8,201 nucleotides of DNA from JAPLKB01 sp964429485 (GCA_964429485.1 CAYSBW010000082.1:1-8201), one strand, 5' to 3'; numbered from the stretch's first letter, positions 1 through 6,602 are shown. Made by a program: numbers and translations. Notes: generated by a model from the letters alone, not told the origin.

Positions 1-1166
1 AAAATAACGGTGTTATTGTAGGTGACATACTAAAACTTGTTGAAAGTGATGACGATATCCTGATAGGTAATGTTGGAAAATGCGCTGTGATAAGAACAGA
101 TGATTTGTCCAGTGTTTGTGAGATTATAAAACTAAGCACGGAAATAGGAATGGGTGACTATGTTTATATTAACAAACTTGATTATATGGATCACAAAATT
201 TATCCTTCTGCTTTTGCCTTATTGAATGAAGTTGTAAACCCGTATGAACCACAAAATAAAATACACGTTTTTATAAATAATATTTATGATGAAAATAACA
301 ATATCACAGCTCTTTCGGAAAGGATTAAATCAGAAATAATCGACATCTTTTCACAGAAAAAAAGAATTACAGTCAATCAGATAAATATTTCTGATTATAT
401 AAATTACCCTGATAACTATTTTTATACTGACAGAGGTGCTTCCAGGAAAGAGAATATTGGTATATTAAAGGGGGTAATGAAAAGAGCAGACATCGATGTT
501 ATTATAACAGGAACATATAAAATAGATCAATCAAAGATAAATTTAACTCTTTATATAATTGATAAAAACTGGTCAGACAGGAAACTTCATTTAACGCTTG
601 ATGGAAAATATTCGAATATGGATAATGAAATAATTATTCCTTACGCGCCAAAAAAAGAGAAGGAATACATTACTTACAATATTACATGTATTCACAAAAA
701 TTATTTTCCTTCAAAAGATGAAAAGAGGGAAATAATCAAACATGAATCTGATAAAGACATTTTGTTCAGATATAAAATTTCAGATAAAAAAATAGATTTC
801 AACAGAATTGGACCTGAAAACTTTAAGTTAAAAATAGATGGGGAATTAATAAATATTATTCCAGATAGAAACAATCAAATGAAATTTGAAAAAGGCATGA
901 AAAGGATGTGGTTATATTTTCAGCCTGGATTTTTTATGAATGAGGAGCTTTTTTATACTTCAGAGACAAAAAATGTTGAAAAGGAAATAATTATTGATTT
1001 AAAAAGAGAGGACAACCTTGATATTAAATTAATACTTGATCCTACCTATGGAAAAGAAAAAGTAGAAGTAATAATCACCAGAAAAATACCCGATGAGTCT
1101 TTTATAGCAAAAGCAGTTTATTCTGAAATAGAAAAAAAACCTGCTGTTGATGTGTACAGGGATTAA
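1..1166 (+). CDS. Partial envelope-type protein, FlgT-C-like plus CsgG/FlgO-like domains (5' end missing)
   Basis: The reading frame is open from base 3 to the TAA at 1164-1166, giving 387 visible residues. The true start lies upstream of the window; the GTG at 87 is internal, because the preceding codons continue the same domain. The first ~55 visible residues (VIVGDIL..., ending GMGDYVYI) look like the small beta domain at the C-terminus of FlgT and related proteins, with its usual closing 'GD-V-I' pattern. Next comes a region resembling the CsgG/FlgO/TolB-N fold: a strand (HVFINNIYD), a helix with LSERIKSEIIDIF, then 'ADIDVIITGTYKI' followed by amphipathic strands. The last ~150 residues are beta-rich and unrecognised. 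CsgG/FlgO-type proteins act at the outer membrane or periplasm, but no signal peptide can be judged here because the N-terminus is missing. The next gene, 34 bp downstream, encodes an exported protein, which suggests a shared envelope role. The family assignment is by pattern only; the reading frame is certain. Confidence 0.8.
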   Translation, partial: NNGVIVGDILKLVESDDDILIGNVGKCAVIRTDDLSSVCEIIKLSTEIGMGDYVYINKLDYMDHKIYPSAFALLNEVVNPYEPQNKIHVFINNIYDENNNITALSERIKSEIIDIFSQKKRITVNQINISDYINYPDNYFYTDRGASRKENIGILKGVMKRADIDVIITGTYKIDQSKINLTLYIIDKNWSDRKLHLTLDGKYSNMDNEIIIPYAPKKEKEYITYNITCIHKNYFPSKDEKREIIKHESDKDILFRYKISDKKIDFNRIGPENFKLKIDGELINIIPDRNNQMKFEKGMKRMWLYFQPGFFMNEELFYTSETKNVEKEIIIDLKREDNLDIKLILDPTYGKEKVEVIITRKIPDESFIAKAVYSEIEKKPAVDVYRD

Positions 1167-1188
1167 TTGATTCATAAAAAATTTATTT

Positions 1189-1195
1189 AAGGGGG
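1189..1195 (+). promoter_or_regulatory. Strong Shine-Dalgarno site for the small exported protein
   Basis: AAGGGGG lies 5 nt before the ATG at 1201. It supports that start and translation from the same mRNA as the upstream gene. Confidence 0.8.
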
Positions 1196-1200
1196 TTGGC

Positions 1201-1647
1201 ATGAAATACATCCTTTATATGCTGGCTTTTTTAATATTTGTCCCATTTACAATATACGCACAGGGCAGAAATAATTCTACAATTTCAGAAAGTGAAGCAG
1301 AAAAATATAAACATTTTTTAAGGGAACAAAGAACTTATGATAAACCCGGAAGTAAAAACATTGAGGTTTATAGAGATGACAGAAACACGGAAGTTAGGAA
1401 GCTGTCAGAATCAATTCAGTTTTATGAAAGAGAAGCAAGAATGGCAAAAGAACATGCGAGAGATGAAAGGGTAAAAGAAAAAGAAGATCTTCAAATGTCA
1501 AAAGAAAAAAAGATATATGAACTTGTAAATAAAGGAAATGATGCTAAATCAGAAAACGAAGCAGAAAAATATTATAAAAAGGCAAGGGAATTAAAAGCAT
1601 CATCACCTCGAAAATCAAAGAAACATATCGGAATAAATATAAGGTAA
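1201..1647 (+). CDS. Small exported charged helical protein, function unknown
   Basis: A 148-residue protein I do not recognise. Residues 1-20 form a signal peptide: a lysine near the start, a hydrophobic core (LYMLAFLIFVPF) and a likely signal peptidase I site after TIYA, before QG. There is no lipobox cysteine, so it is probably a periplasmic or secreted soluble protein. The mature part is very rich in Lys, Glu and Arg and almost surely helical, with possible coiled coil at about 65-135. Two similar helical stretches occur, one at residues 31-42 (SEAEKYKHFLRE) and one at 119-130 (NEAEKYYKKARE), which resemble TPR-type helices without forming a clear TPR array. The start is fixed by the strong ribosome binding site. 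It follows the envelope-type gene by 34 bp and shares a VYRD motif with that protein's C-terminus, so a joint envelope function is an inference. The last residues are basic. Confidence 0.8.
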   Translation: MKYILYMLAFLIFVPFTIYAQGRNNSTISESEAEKYKHFLREQRTYDKPGSKNIEVYRDDRNTEVRKLSESIQFYEREARMAKEHARDERVKEKEDLQMSKEKKIYELVNKGNDAKSENEAEKYYKKARELKASSPRKSKKHIGINIR

Positions 1648-1685
1648 AACAATAGAAAACAATCTATAATTATATCTAATAAGAC

Positions 1686-2396
1686 ATGAAAGAACGTTTA
1701 TCTAAATTCATAGCCAGAAGTGGTGTTGCATCCCGAAGAAAATGTGAAGAGATAATATTTTCAGGAATAGTCAAAGTAAATAATAATGTAATATTAGAGC
1801 CACAATTCAATATTGATTGTTCAAAAGATATTATAACCATTAATAATAGGGTTATAAAACAATTAGAAAATAAAGCTTATATAGTTCTCTATAAACCTGT
1901 TGGATATATATCTGACCTTAAAGATGTAAGAAACAGGAAGCTTGCAAGGGACTTAATTGATTTTGAAGGCAAATTATTTCCTGTAGGAAGGCTTGATTAC
2001 AATTCTGAAGGCTTGATAATTTTTACAAACGATGGTGAGCTTGCTAATAAAATTATGCATCCGAGATATAATGTAGAAAAAGAATACCATGTTAAGTTAA
2101 AAGGTTTTTTGAGCGATAAGGATATTTCTTCTATTAAAAATGGAATTATTGTTGAAGGAATTCCAGCACGTGCAATAAACATTGTATACATTAAATCGGC
2201 ATTTAATAATCATTGGTACAGCTTCACAATTCATGAGGGTAGAAATAGAATTATCAGAAAAATTGGAGATGCTGTAGGTCATAGGATTTTAAAAATTAAA
2301 AGAGTAAGAATAGGGGATATAAAACTTGGAAGCCTTGCAGCTGGATCATATAGATTTTTAAAAGAAAAAGAAATTGTGCCATTTAAAAAACTATGA
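1686..2396 (+). CDS. RsuA/RluB-family rRNA pseudouridine synthase
   Basis: This cytoplasmic enzyme isomerises a specific uridine in rRNA to pseudouridine. Residues 1-48 are an S4 RNA-binding domain (RLSKFIARSGVASRRKCEEII). The catalytic domain begins near residue 64 with AYIVLYKPVGYISD. The catalytic aspartate is Asp104 in GRLDYNSEGLIIFTNDGEL, and the family signature HEGRNRIIRKI lies at 183-193. The length of 236 aa is normal for the COG1187 family. The closest match by motif is RluB (23S rRNA, near U2605 in E. coli), but RsuA, RluE or RluF specificity cannot be excluded, so no symbol is given. The canonical TxGLLL is here SEGLII, a mild change. The ATG at 1686 gives the expected N-terminus, yet no Shine-Dalgarno sequence precedes it. 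It follows the exported-protein gene by 38 bp and could be co-transcribed or have its own promoter. Confidence 0.95.
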   Translation: MKERLSKFIARSGVASRRKCEEIIFSGIVKVNNNVILEPQFNIDCSKDIITINNRVIKQLENKAYIVLYKPVGYISDLKDVRNRKLARDLIDFEGKLFPVGRLDYNSEGLIIFTNDGELANKIMHPRYNVEKEYHVKLKGFLSDKDISSIKNGIIVEGIPARAINIVYIKSAFNNHWYSFTIHEGRNRIIRKIGDAVGHRILKIKRVRIGDIKLGSLAAGSYRFLKEKEIVPFKKL

Positions 2397-2516
2397 ATTA
2401 ATAAAAACTCTATATTGTTTAAATAATTGTATTTTTAATACTTTTCAAACTGTAGCTTAGGGCAGAAGTGTTGTTTTTTAAAAATAAAATGTTAATGTTC
2501 TGTAATAAATTTTATA

Positions 2517-2544
2517 TTGAAAAACTTTCCAAATAACTTATAAT
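2517..2544 (+). promoter_or_regulatory. Sigma-70-type promoter for the rodZ-like gene
   Basis: TTGAAA (2517-2522) is followed after 16 nt by a perfect TATAAT (2539-2544). Transcription would begin near 2551, leaving a leader of about 75 nt before the ATG at 2626. It lies in the 229-bp gap 2397-2625, which holds no gene that I can see. Confidence 0.65.
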
Positions 2545-2610
2545 AGTGAATAAACTGAATTTTAGATTTCTATTTTACTATAAAGTAAGATCGGTAAAAA
2601 AATATAAAGA

Positions 2611-2627
2611 ATGATTTAAAAAATCAT
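2611..2627 (+). repeat. Inverted repeat enclosing the first rodZ start codon
   Basis: ATGATTT (2611-2617) and AAATCAT (2621-2627) are perfect 7-nt inverted repeats separated by AAA. The second arm contains the first two bases of the ATG start at 2626. In mRNA this would form a small AT-rich hairpin over the initiation site; its stability is doubtful. Confidence 0.5.
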
Positions 2628-3546
2628 GAAAAATGAAAAAAGATTAAGTCCATCAGTACCAGATCAAATCAAAGAAAATATTTGTGTAGATAGTAAGGAA
2701 TCCGAAAAACAAGACTTAACAATAAACGATAAGGATCCTTTGAATCTTAATATTATTGGACAGCTACTCAAAGAAAAAAGGGAAGAAAAACTTCTTTCCG
2801 TTGAATTTGTTTCAAAAAATCTTTGCCTGCAAAAATTAATTATAAAATCAATAGAAGAGGGGAATCTTGAACTTCTTCCGCATATAGTATATGTAAAAGG
2901 TTATATAAGAATATATGCTGAATTATTGGGCATCTCTGATAAAATAAACCTACTTTTAGCTGAAAAACAATCCTTAAAGGATATCAAACAAGCAGATAAC
3001 ATGATTTCAGAGGGACAGAACAACAAAGATAAAATATTTGAAAGTGTTTTTTTAACAAATTTTAAAAAATTTTCCAACTTGAAATTGAAAAATAAAATAA
3101 GAAACAAAATTGATAAAACTATAAAAGTTTCTTATTCGCAGAAAAAAATATCCAAAGCAATGTTCATATATCCAGGGATTATTGTATTAATTTTAGGAAT
3201 TTTTATTTTTTATAGTATGCAAGAGAACAAATTAATGACATCGAAACTTGAAAAAGCAATACAGGTTACAAATAATGAAAATGATAATCAGAGAAATATT
3301 CCTGATATGATAGATACGAAAAAACTGATGATTACCTGTCATGAAAGAACATGGATAAGCACAATCATAGATAATACAGAAAAAAAAGAATTTATGTTGA
3401 ATCCTCAGGAAATAGTCATGTTCAGCGCAAAAGAAAAATTTGATTTGCTCATTGGAAATGCCGGTGGTGTCAAACTCATTCTTAACGGAAAGGATACCGG
3501 TTTTTCAGGTGAAAGCGGTGAAGTGAAAAGAGTTACTCTACCTTAA
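2626..3546 (+). CDS. rodZ: RodZ-like cell-shape protein (HTH, one membrane segment, DUF4115-like domain)
   Basis: RodZ is an inner-membrane protein that links MreB filaments to the peptidoglycan elongation machinery. The order of parts is typical. An N-terminal Xre-type helix-turn-helix spans about 43-110 (IGQLLKEKREEKLLSVEFVS, then ...SIEEGNLELLPHIVYVKGYIRIYAELLG, which is highly diagnostic). A basic juxtamembrane stretch at about 145-177 precedes one membrane helix at about 179-197 (MFIYPGIIVLILGIFIFYS). A linker leads to a periplasmic DUF4115-like beta domain at 234-306, containing LLIGNAGGVKLILNG and ending GEVKRVTLP. The 306-aa length is ordinary, but about 38-42 charged residues precede the HTH, whereas most RodZ proteins begin almost at the HTH. 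The ATG at 2626 has no Shine-Dalgarno sequence; an in-frame TTG at 2740, preceded by AAGGA, would give a conventional N-terminus. The gene has its own promoter and converges on ruvB. Confidence 0.85.
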   Translation: MKNEKRLSPSVPDQIKENICVDSKESEKQDLTINDKDPLNLNIIGQLLKEKREEKLLSVEFVSKNLCLQKLIIKSIEEGNLELLPHIVYVKGYIRIYAELLGISDKINLLLAEKQSLKDIKQADNMISEGQNNKDKIFESVFLTNFKKFSNLKLKNKIRNKIDKTIKVSYSQKKISKAMFIYPGIIVLILGIFIFYSMQENKLMTSKLEKAIQVTNNENDNQRNIPDMIDTKKLMITCHERTWISTIIDNTEKKEFMLNPQEIVMFSAKEKFDLLIGNAGGVKLILNGKDTGFSGESGEVKRVTLP

Positions 3547-3597
3547 GAAACAGAATTACTGATTTATGGATAGAAGGCAGTATATTAGGGGCTATAA

Positions 3598-4635
3598 TTA
3601 AAAGAGGGGTGCCTTTGCTCTCCCTTTGTACGGAATTTTAAGATGGAGGTATGCCTTATCCGTAGCCTTCCTTCCCTGTGATGTTCTAATGATAAAGCCT
3701 GTTTTAAGCAAAAAAGGCTCAATAACTTCTATAAGAACATCCGTTTCTATCTGAAGAGTTGCTGCAAGTGCTTCAATACCTACAGGACCTCCTTTATAAT
3801 TCAATATAATTATCTGCAAAAGTTTTCTATCCATTTCTCCAAGTCCACATTCATCTATACCTTCCAAGGTTAATGCATCTATTGCAACTTCCTTAGTTAT
3901 GTTCCCCTTTGCTCTGACTTGTGCATAATCACGAATTCTCTTCAACAATCTATTGGCAACTCTTGGTGTTCCTCTTGATCTTTTTGCTGTTTCATAGGCG
4001 CCATCTTCATCTATGGTAACTTTTAAGATTGAAGCAGAACGTTTTATAATACTTACCAGATCATTTTCATTATAAAAATCAAGATCTCTTGTAATTCCGA
4101 ACCTTTCCCTTAATGGGGAAGATAATAGTCCAGCCCTTGTTGTGGCTCCAATCAAAGTAAAATTTTCAAGTTTGTATCTGTGAGTCCTTGCATGAACACC
4201 CTTATCAAAAATGAAATCTACTGCAAAATCTTCCATGGCAGGATAAAGAAATTCTTCCACGACCTTTGGTATTCTATGAATTTCATCTATAAAGAAAACA
4301 TCGCCGTATTCCAGATGCGTAAGAAGACCCATCAAATCACCGCCTTTTTCAAGGGCAGGGCCTGAGGATGTAATAATTTTTGCATTCATTTCATTGGCAA
4401 TTATGTGTGATAGTGTTGTTTTTCCAAGACCAGGAGGACCATTAAAAAGAATATGTTCCAGAGGCTCTTTTCTTTGCAGTGCTGCCTCAATAGCTATTTT
4501 TAGTGTTTCGACTATTGTTTCCTGACCAATATACTCTGAAAGCATTATTGGTCTAAGATTGATGTTATGTTCAATTTCCTGAGCTACATCTTTTTGACTT
4601 TCTTTTGTATAATTATTGATTTCCTCATTTATCAA
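3598..4635 (-). CDS. ruvB: RuvB, Holliday junction branch-migration ATPase
   Basis: RuvB is the hexameric AAA+ motor that drives branch migration of Holliday junctions with RuvA. The 345-aa length is normal. Visible motifs are LRPIMLSEYIGQ near residues 27-38, Walker A GPPGLGKT at 66-73, Walker B VFFIDEIHRI at 113-122, sensor 1 GATTRAG at 163-169, the arginine-finger segment SPLRERFG at 173-180, sensor 2 RGTPRVANRLLKR at 221-233, and the C-terminal winged helix with GGPVGIEALA at 282-291. The start is TTG at 4635; no ATG, GTG or TTG occurs between it and the conserved LRP segment, so this start is well supported. It overlaps the ruvA stop by 4 nt (TTGA) and has AGAGG 9 nt upstream. Residues 140-158 (FIFDKGVHARTHRYKLENF) differ from the usual I-G-K-G-P-x-A-R-S pattern. 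Confidence 0.98.
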   Translation of the reverse strand: MINEEINNYTKESQKDVAQEIEHNINLRPIMLSEYIGQETIVETLKIAIEAALQRKEPLEHILFNGPPGLGKTTLSHIIANEMNAKIITSSGPALEKGGDLMGLLTHLEYGDVFFIDEIHRIPKVVEEFLYPAMEDFAVDFIFDKGVHARTHRYKLENFTLIGATTRAGLLSSPLRERFGITRDLDFYNENDLVSIIKRSASILKVTIDEDGAYETAKRSRGTPRVANRLLKRIRDYAQVRAKGNITKEVAIDALTLEGIDECGLGEMDRKLLQIIILNYKGGPVGIEALAATLQIETDVLIEVIEPFLLKTGFIIRTSQGRKATDKAYLHLKIPYKGRAKAPLF

Positions 4636-5246
4636 TGTTTCTGGCCTCTATATACTTCTTCAAATAATTCCTCAGATGAAGTAATGGAAGGATTTATTTT
4701 CATAGCTTCAGCTATCATTCTTCGAGCTTCTGTCAGTTTATGTCCTAACTGAGAAACAAGTACACCTTCAACTTCTTTTTTAAAATCCTCCTTTATTTCC
4801 AATTGAGTAACAGTTTCCGGGATTAGCGCGTATTTGGCAGCTTTTCCCTTAAGGGATGCCACAATTTTTTCTGCTTTTCTTTCGCCAATTCCTTTTAATT
4901 TTTTCAGACTCTCTATATCCTTATCTTCTATAGCACGGGCAATTTCTCTTATTGGTCTTGTAATTGCTTTTATCGCAGCAGCAGGCCCAATGTCTTCAAC
5001 TGAAATAAAAAGTTCGAAAAATTCCTTATCCAGTTCATTTTTGAAACCCACAAGAATCGGTTTTGGTTGGCGTTCTGTTTGATTATAGAATATGAATAGT
5101 GCTACATTTTCATCAGTTTTAGTTGTCTTTTTTATTTCATTCAGTACATAAGCAGGAATCATGATTTCATATCCTGTTCCACTAACAAGAACCATGACCC
5201 GGTCATCGTATATCCTTTTCAATTTTCCTTCGAGATACGAAATCAT
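4632..5246 (-). CDS. ruvA: RuvA, Holliday junction-binding subunit (divergent type)
   Basis: RuvA tetramers bind the Holliday junction and load RuvB. The 204-aa length is normal. Domain I (about 1-68) is an OB fold starting MISYLEGKLK and including GTGYEIMIPAYV. Domain II holds two helix-hairpin-helix motifs, FISVEDIGPAAAIKAI at 80-95 and LKKLKGIGERKAEKIVASLK at 114-133. Domain III (about 155-200) is the helical RuvB-binding region, SQLGHKLTEARRMIAEAM onward. The sequence is not the proteobacterial type: the VRED acidic-pin region before LYGF is replaced by TERQPKPILVGF, and 'FFELF-I-SVEDIG' and 'RPIREIARAIEDKD' recall RuvA of Planctomycetes and Omnitrophica as I remember them. The ATG at 5246 overlaps the ruvC stop by 1 nt (TAATG), and GAGG lies 5 nt upstream. 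The operon position confirms the identity despite the divergence. Confidence 0.93.
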   Translation of the reverse strand: MISYLEGKLKRIYDDRVMVLVSGTGYEIMIPAYVLNEIKKTTKTDENVALFIFYNQTERQPKPILVGFKNELDKEFFELFISVEDIGPAAAIKAITRPIREIARAIEDKDIESLKKLKGIGERKAEKIVASLKGKAAKYALIPETVTQLEIKEDFKKEVEGVLVSQLGHKLTEARRMIAEAMKINPSITSSEELFEEVYRGQKH

Positions 5247-5728
5247 TATAACCTCAAAGAACTTTCTCTGTAAAATGCTGTTAGCGCAATGGCAAGGGCA
5301 TCGGAAGCATGGAAAGATTTAACTTTGCCTATATTGAGTAATTTCTGGATTGTTTCACTAACCTGTTTTTTATTTGCGCTACCATATCCTACCAGAGCAT
5401 TTTTTACTTCTTTTGGTGATATCTCAATCATTTTGATGTTGTTCTGTGAAATCAGCAAATATATAATTCCCAGTACAGCACCTAACAATATTCCAGCTCT
5501 GGGATATCTTACAAGAGAAAAAACATTTTCAATCGCAATTAAATCAGGTTTTATTGTTTTAATTAAATGATTCATATCATCATATATCTGTAACAATCTA
5601 TTTGAAATATCTGTGCAAGGTGTTGTTTTTATAAACCCGCACTTTAAAAGGGAGGGGTATTTACTGCTACAATCTATTGCGCCAAATCCTGTACTTGCCA
5701 AGCCTGGATCAATGCCTAGTATGATCAA
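5246..5728 (-). CDS. ruvC: RuvC, Holliday junction resolvase
   Basis: RuvC is a dimeric RNase H-fold endonuclease that cuts Holliday junctions symmetrically, working with RuvAB. The protein has 160 aa, at the short end for the family. Visible active-site residues are Asp7 in LGIDPGLASTGFG, Glu67 in LIAIENVF, and His140 and Asp143 in SFHASDALAIALT. E. coli has Asp where His140 stands; a His at this position is known from Thermus thermophilus RuvC, so the enzyme should be active. The GYGSANKKQV segment at 114-123 is also conserved. The start is TTG at 5728, exactly where the family N-terminus should begin and 5 bp after the yebC stop; the G-rich end of yebC (GGTGGTAAG) is the only candidate ribosome binding site. 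It overlaps ruvA by one base, so translational coupling is likely. Confidence 0.96.
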   Translation of the reverse strand: MIILGIDPGLASTGFGAIDCSSKYPSLLKCGFIKTTPCTDISNRLLQIYDDMNHLIKTIKPDLIAIENVFSLVRYPRAGILLGAVLGIIYLLISQNNIKMIEISPKEVKNALVGYGSANKKQVSETIQKLLNIGKVKSFHASDALAIALTAFYRESSLRL

Positions 5729-5733
5729 TTAAG

Positions 5734-6492
5734 CTACTTACCACCAGCCAACCTTTCCATTTCATCAAAGGAGATGTCAAAGTTGGCATATACTTTCTGT
5801 ACATCATCGTGGTCTTCGAGCATTTCCATCAATTTCAGCATTGTTTCTGCACTCTTTCCTTCAAGTTTCACAGATGTTTGTGGAATCATGCTTATTTCTG
5901 CAACATTATATTTTATGTTGTTAGATTCAAAAACCTTCTTTATACTTTCAAAACTTGCAACATCTGTTATGACTTCTATTTCGTTATCATCTGATGTAAT
6001 GTCTTCCGCACCGGATTCAAGGGCAAGCTCCATAATCCTATCTTCATCCACAGTAGTTTTATCAAAAGATATGTATCCTTTATTAGCAAAAATCCAGGAG
6101 ACACAGCCTGTTTCTCCAAGATTACCGCTATACTTAGTAAGCATATGACGAACATCAGCGGTTGTCCTTTTTTTATTATCAGTAAGCACCTCCACAAGTA
6201 TGGCTACACCGCTGGGCCCGTAACCTTCGTAAGTATACTCTTCGTAACTTTCACCACCTTCAAGTGCTCCAGAACCTTTTTTTATGGCTCTTTCAATATT
6301 ATCCCGCGGCATATTTTCAAGTTTTGCCTGTGCAATAGCAGTTCGTAGTCGTGCATTTGATTCAGGGTCACCGCCACCTATCCTTGCCGCAGTAGTAATT
6401 TCTTTTATTAATTTTGTAAAAATTTTTCCACGTTTTGCATCAGCTGCACCTTTTTTATGCTTAATTGAACTCCATTTGCTGTGTCCGGACAT
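5734..6492 (-). CDS. yebC: YebC/PmpR/TACO1-family protein
   Basis: Proteins of this cytoplasmic family have been described as DNA-binding regulators and, more recently, as translation factors that help ribosomes through difficult (for example proline-rich) stretches; mitochondrial TACO1 is the relative. The 252-aa length is typical. Signatures run in order: MSGHSKWSSIKHKKGAADAK at 1-20, FTKLIKEITTAARIGGGDP, NARLRTAIAQAKLENMPRDN, IERAIKKGSG, YEGYGPSGVAILVEVLTDNK (acidic-aromatic core near 89-108), and NLGETGCVSWIF. Nothing is missing. The ATG at 6492 has AGGGGG 4 nt upstream. It heads the yebC-ruvC-ruvA-ruvB order seen in many bacteria, and follows tRNA-Val by 33 bp on the same strand. Confidence 0.97.
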   Translation of the reverse strand: MSGHSKWSSIKHKKGAADAKRGKIFTKLIKEITTAARIGGGDPESNARLRTAIAQAKLENMPRDNIERAIKKGSGALEGGESYEEYTYEGYGPSGVAILVEVLTDNKKRTTADVRHMLTKYSGNLGETGCVSWIFANKGYISFDKTTVDEDRIMELALESGAEDITSDDNEIEVITDVASFESIKKVFESNNIKYNVAEISMIPQTSVKLEGKSAETMLKLMEMLEDHDDVQKVYANFDISFDEMERLAGGK

Positions 6493-6496
6493 TGTG

Positions 6497-6502
6497 CCCC
6501 CT
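6497..6502 (-). promoter_or_regulatory. Shine-Dalgarno site of yebC
   Basis: AGGGGG on the minus strand, 4 nt before the yebC ATG, in the 33-nt spacer that follows the tRNA. It supports translation of yebC from an mRNA processed at the tRNA 3' end. Confidence 0.7.
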
Positions 6503-6525
6503 GATTATTTGATTATTATTAAAAA

Positions 6526-6602
6526 TGGTGGGCAGTATAGGATTCGAACCTACGACCTCTGGTATGTGAGACCAGCGCTCTAACCATCTGAGCTAACCGC
6601 CC
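6526..6602 (-). tRNA. tRNA-Val (anticodon CAC)
   Basis: The minus strand folds as a complete 77-nt tRNA with encoded CCA (6526-6528). Acceptor arms are GGGCGGT and ACTGCCC, with one G-U pair at 5-68. The D stem is GCTC/GAGC with a loop containing GG. The anticodon stem is CTGGT/ACCAG with loop CTCACAT, so the anticodon is CAC, reading GUG valine codons. The variable loop is AGGTC, and the T arm is GTAGG-TTCGAAT-CCTAT. The discriminator base is A. It lies just upstream of yebC with no terminator between, so it is probably cut out of a longer transcript. Confidence 0.97.

Noticed and set aside
1132..1139. Run of eight A near the end of the first gene (and a similar run at 3380-3387 in rodZ) as programmed frameshift sites
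   Set aside because: A runs of this length are common in this AT-rich sequence, and both zero frames remain open and sensible through to their natural ends.
87..1166. GTG at 87 as the start of the first gene
   Set aside because: The frame is open to the window edge and codons 3-86 encode part of the same beta domain (VIVGDILKLVE...), so the gene starts upstream.
2429..2445. Possible terminator after the pseudouridine synthase gene: GTATT-TTT-AATAC followed by TTTT
   Set aside because: The stem is 5 bp with a single G-C pair at its base and the U tract is short; expected often by chance in such AT-rich DNA.
3547..3597. A bidirectional terminator between the converging rodZ and ruvB genes
   Set aside because: I found no stable hairpin with a T run in the 51-bp gap, nor a convincing one in the end of ruvB.
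5774..6148. A 124-codon plus-strand frame antisense to yebC, and similar frames opposite ruvA, ruvB, ruvC and the radical SAM gene
   Set aside because: They are Ser/Phe/Leu-rich mirror frames of strongly conserved genes, with no ribosome sites or recognisable domains.
6284..6583. A 99-codon plus-strand frame ending across the tRNA
   Set aside because: It is antisense to yebC and its end (RIRTYDLWYVRPAL) is the familiar false translation of a tRNA.
6526..6602. tRNA gene as an attachment site of an integrated element
   Set aside because: No integrase, no duplicated tRNA 3' end, and conserved housekeeping genes flank it on both sides.
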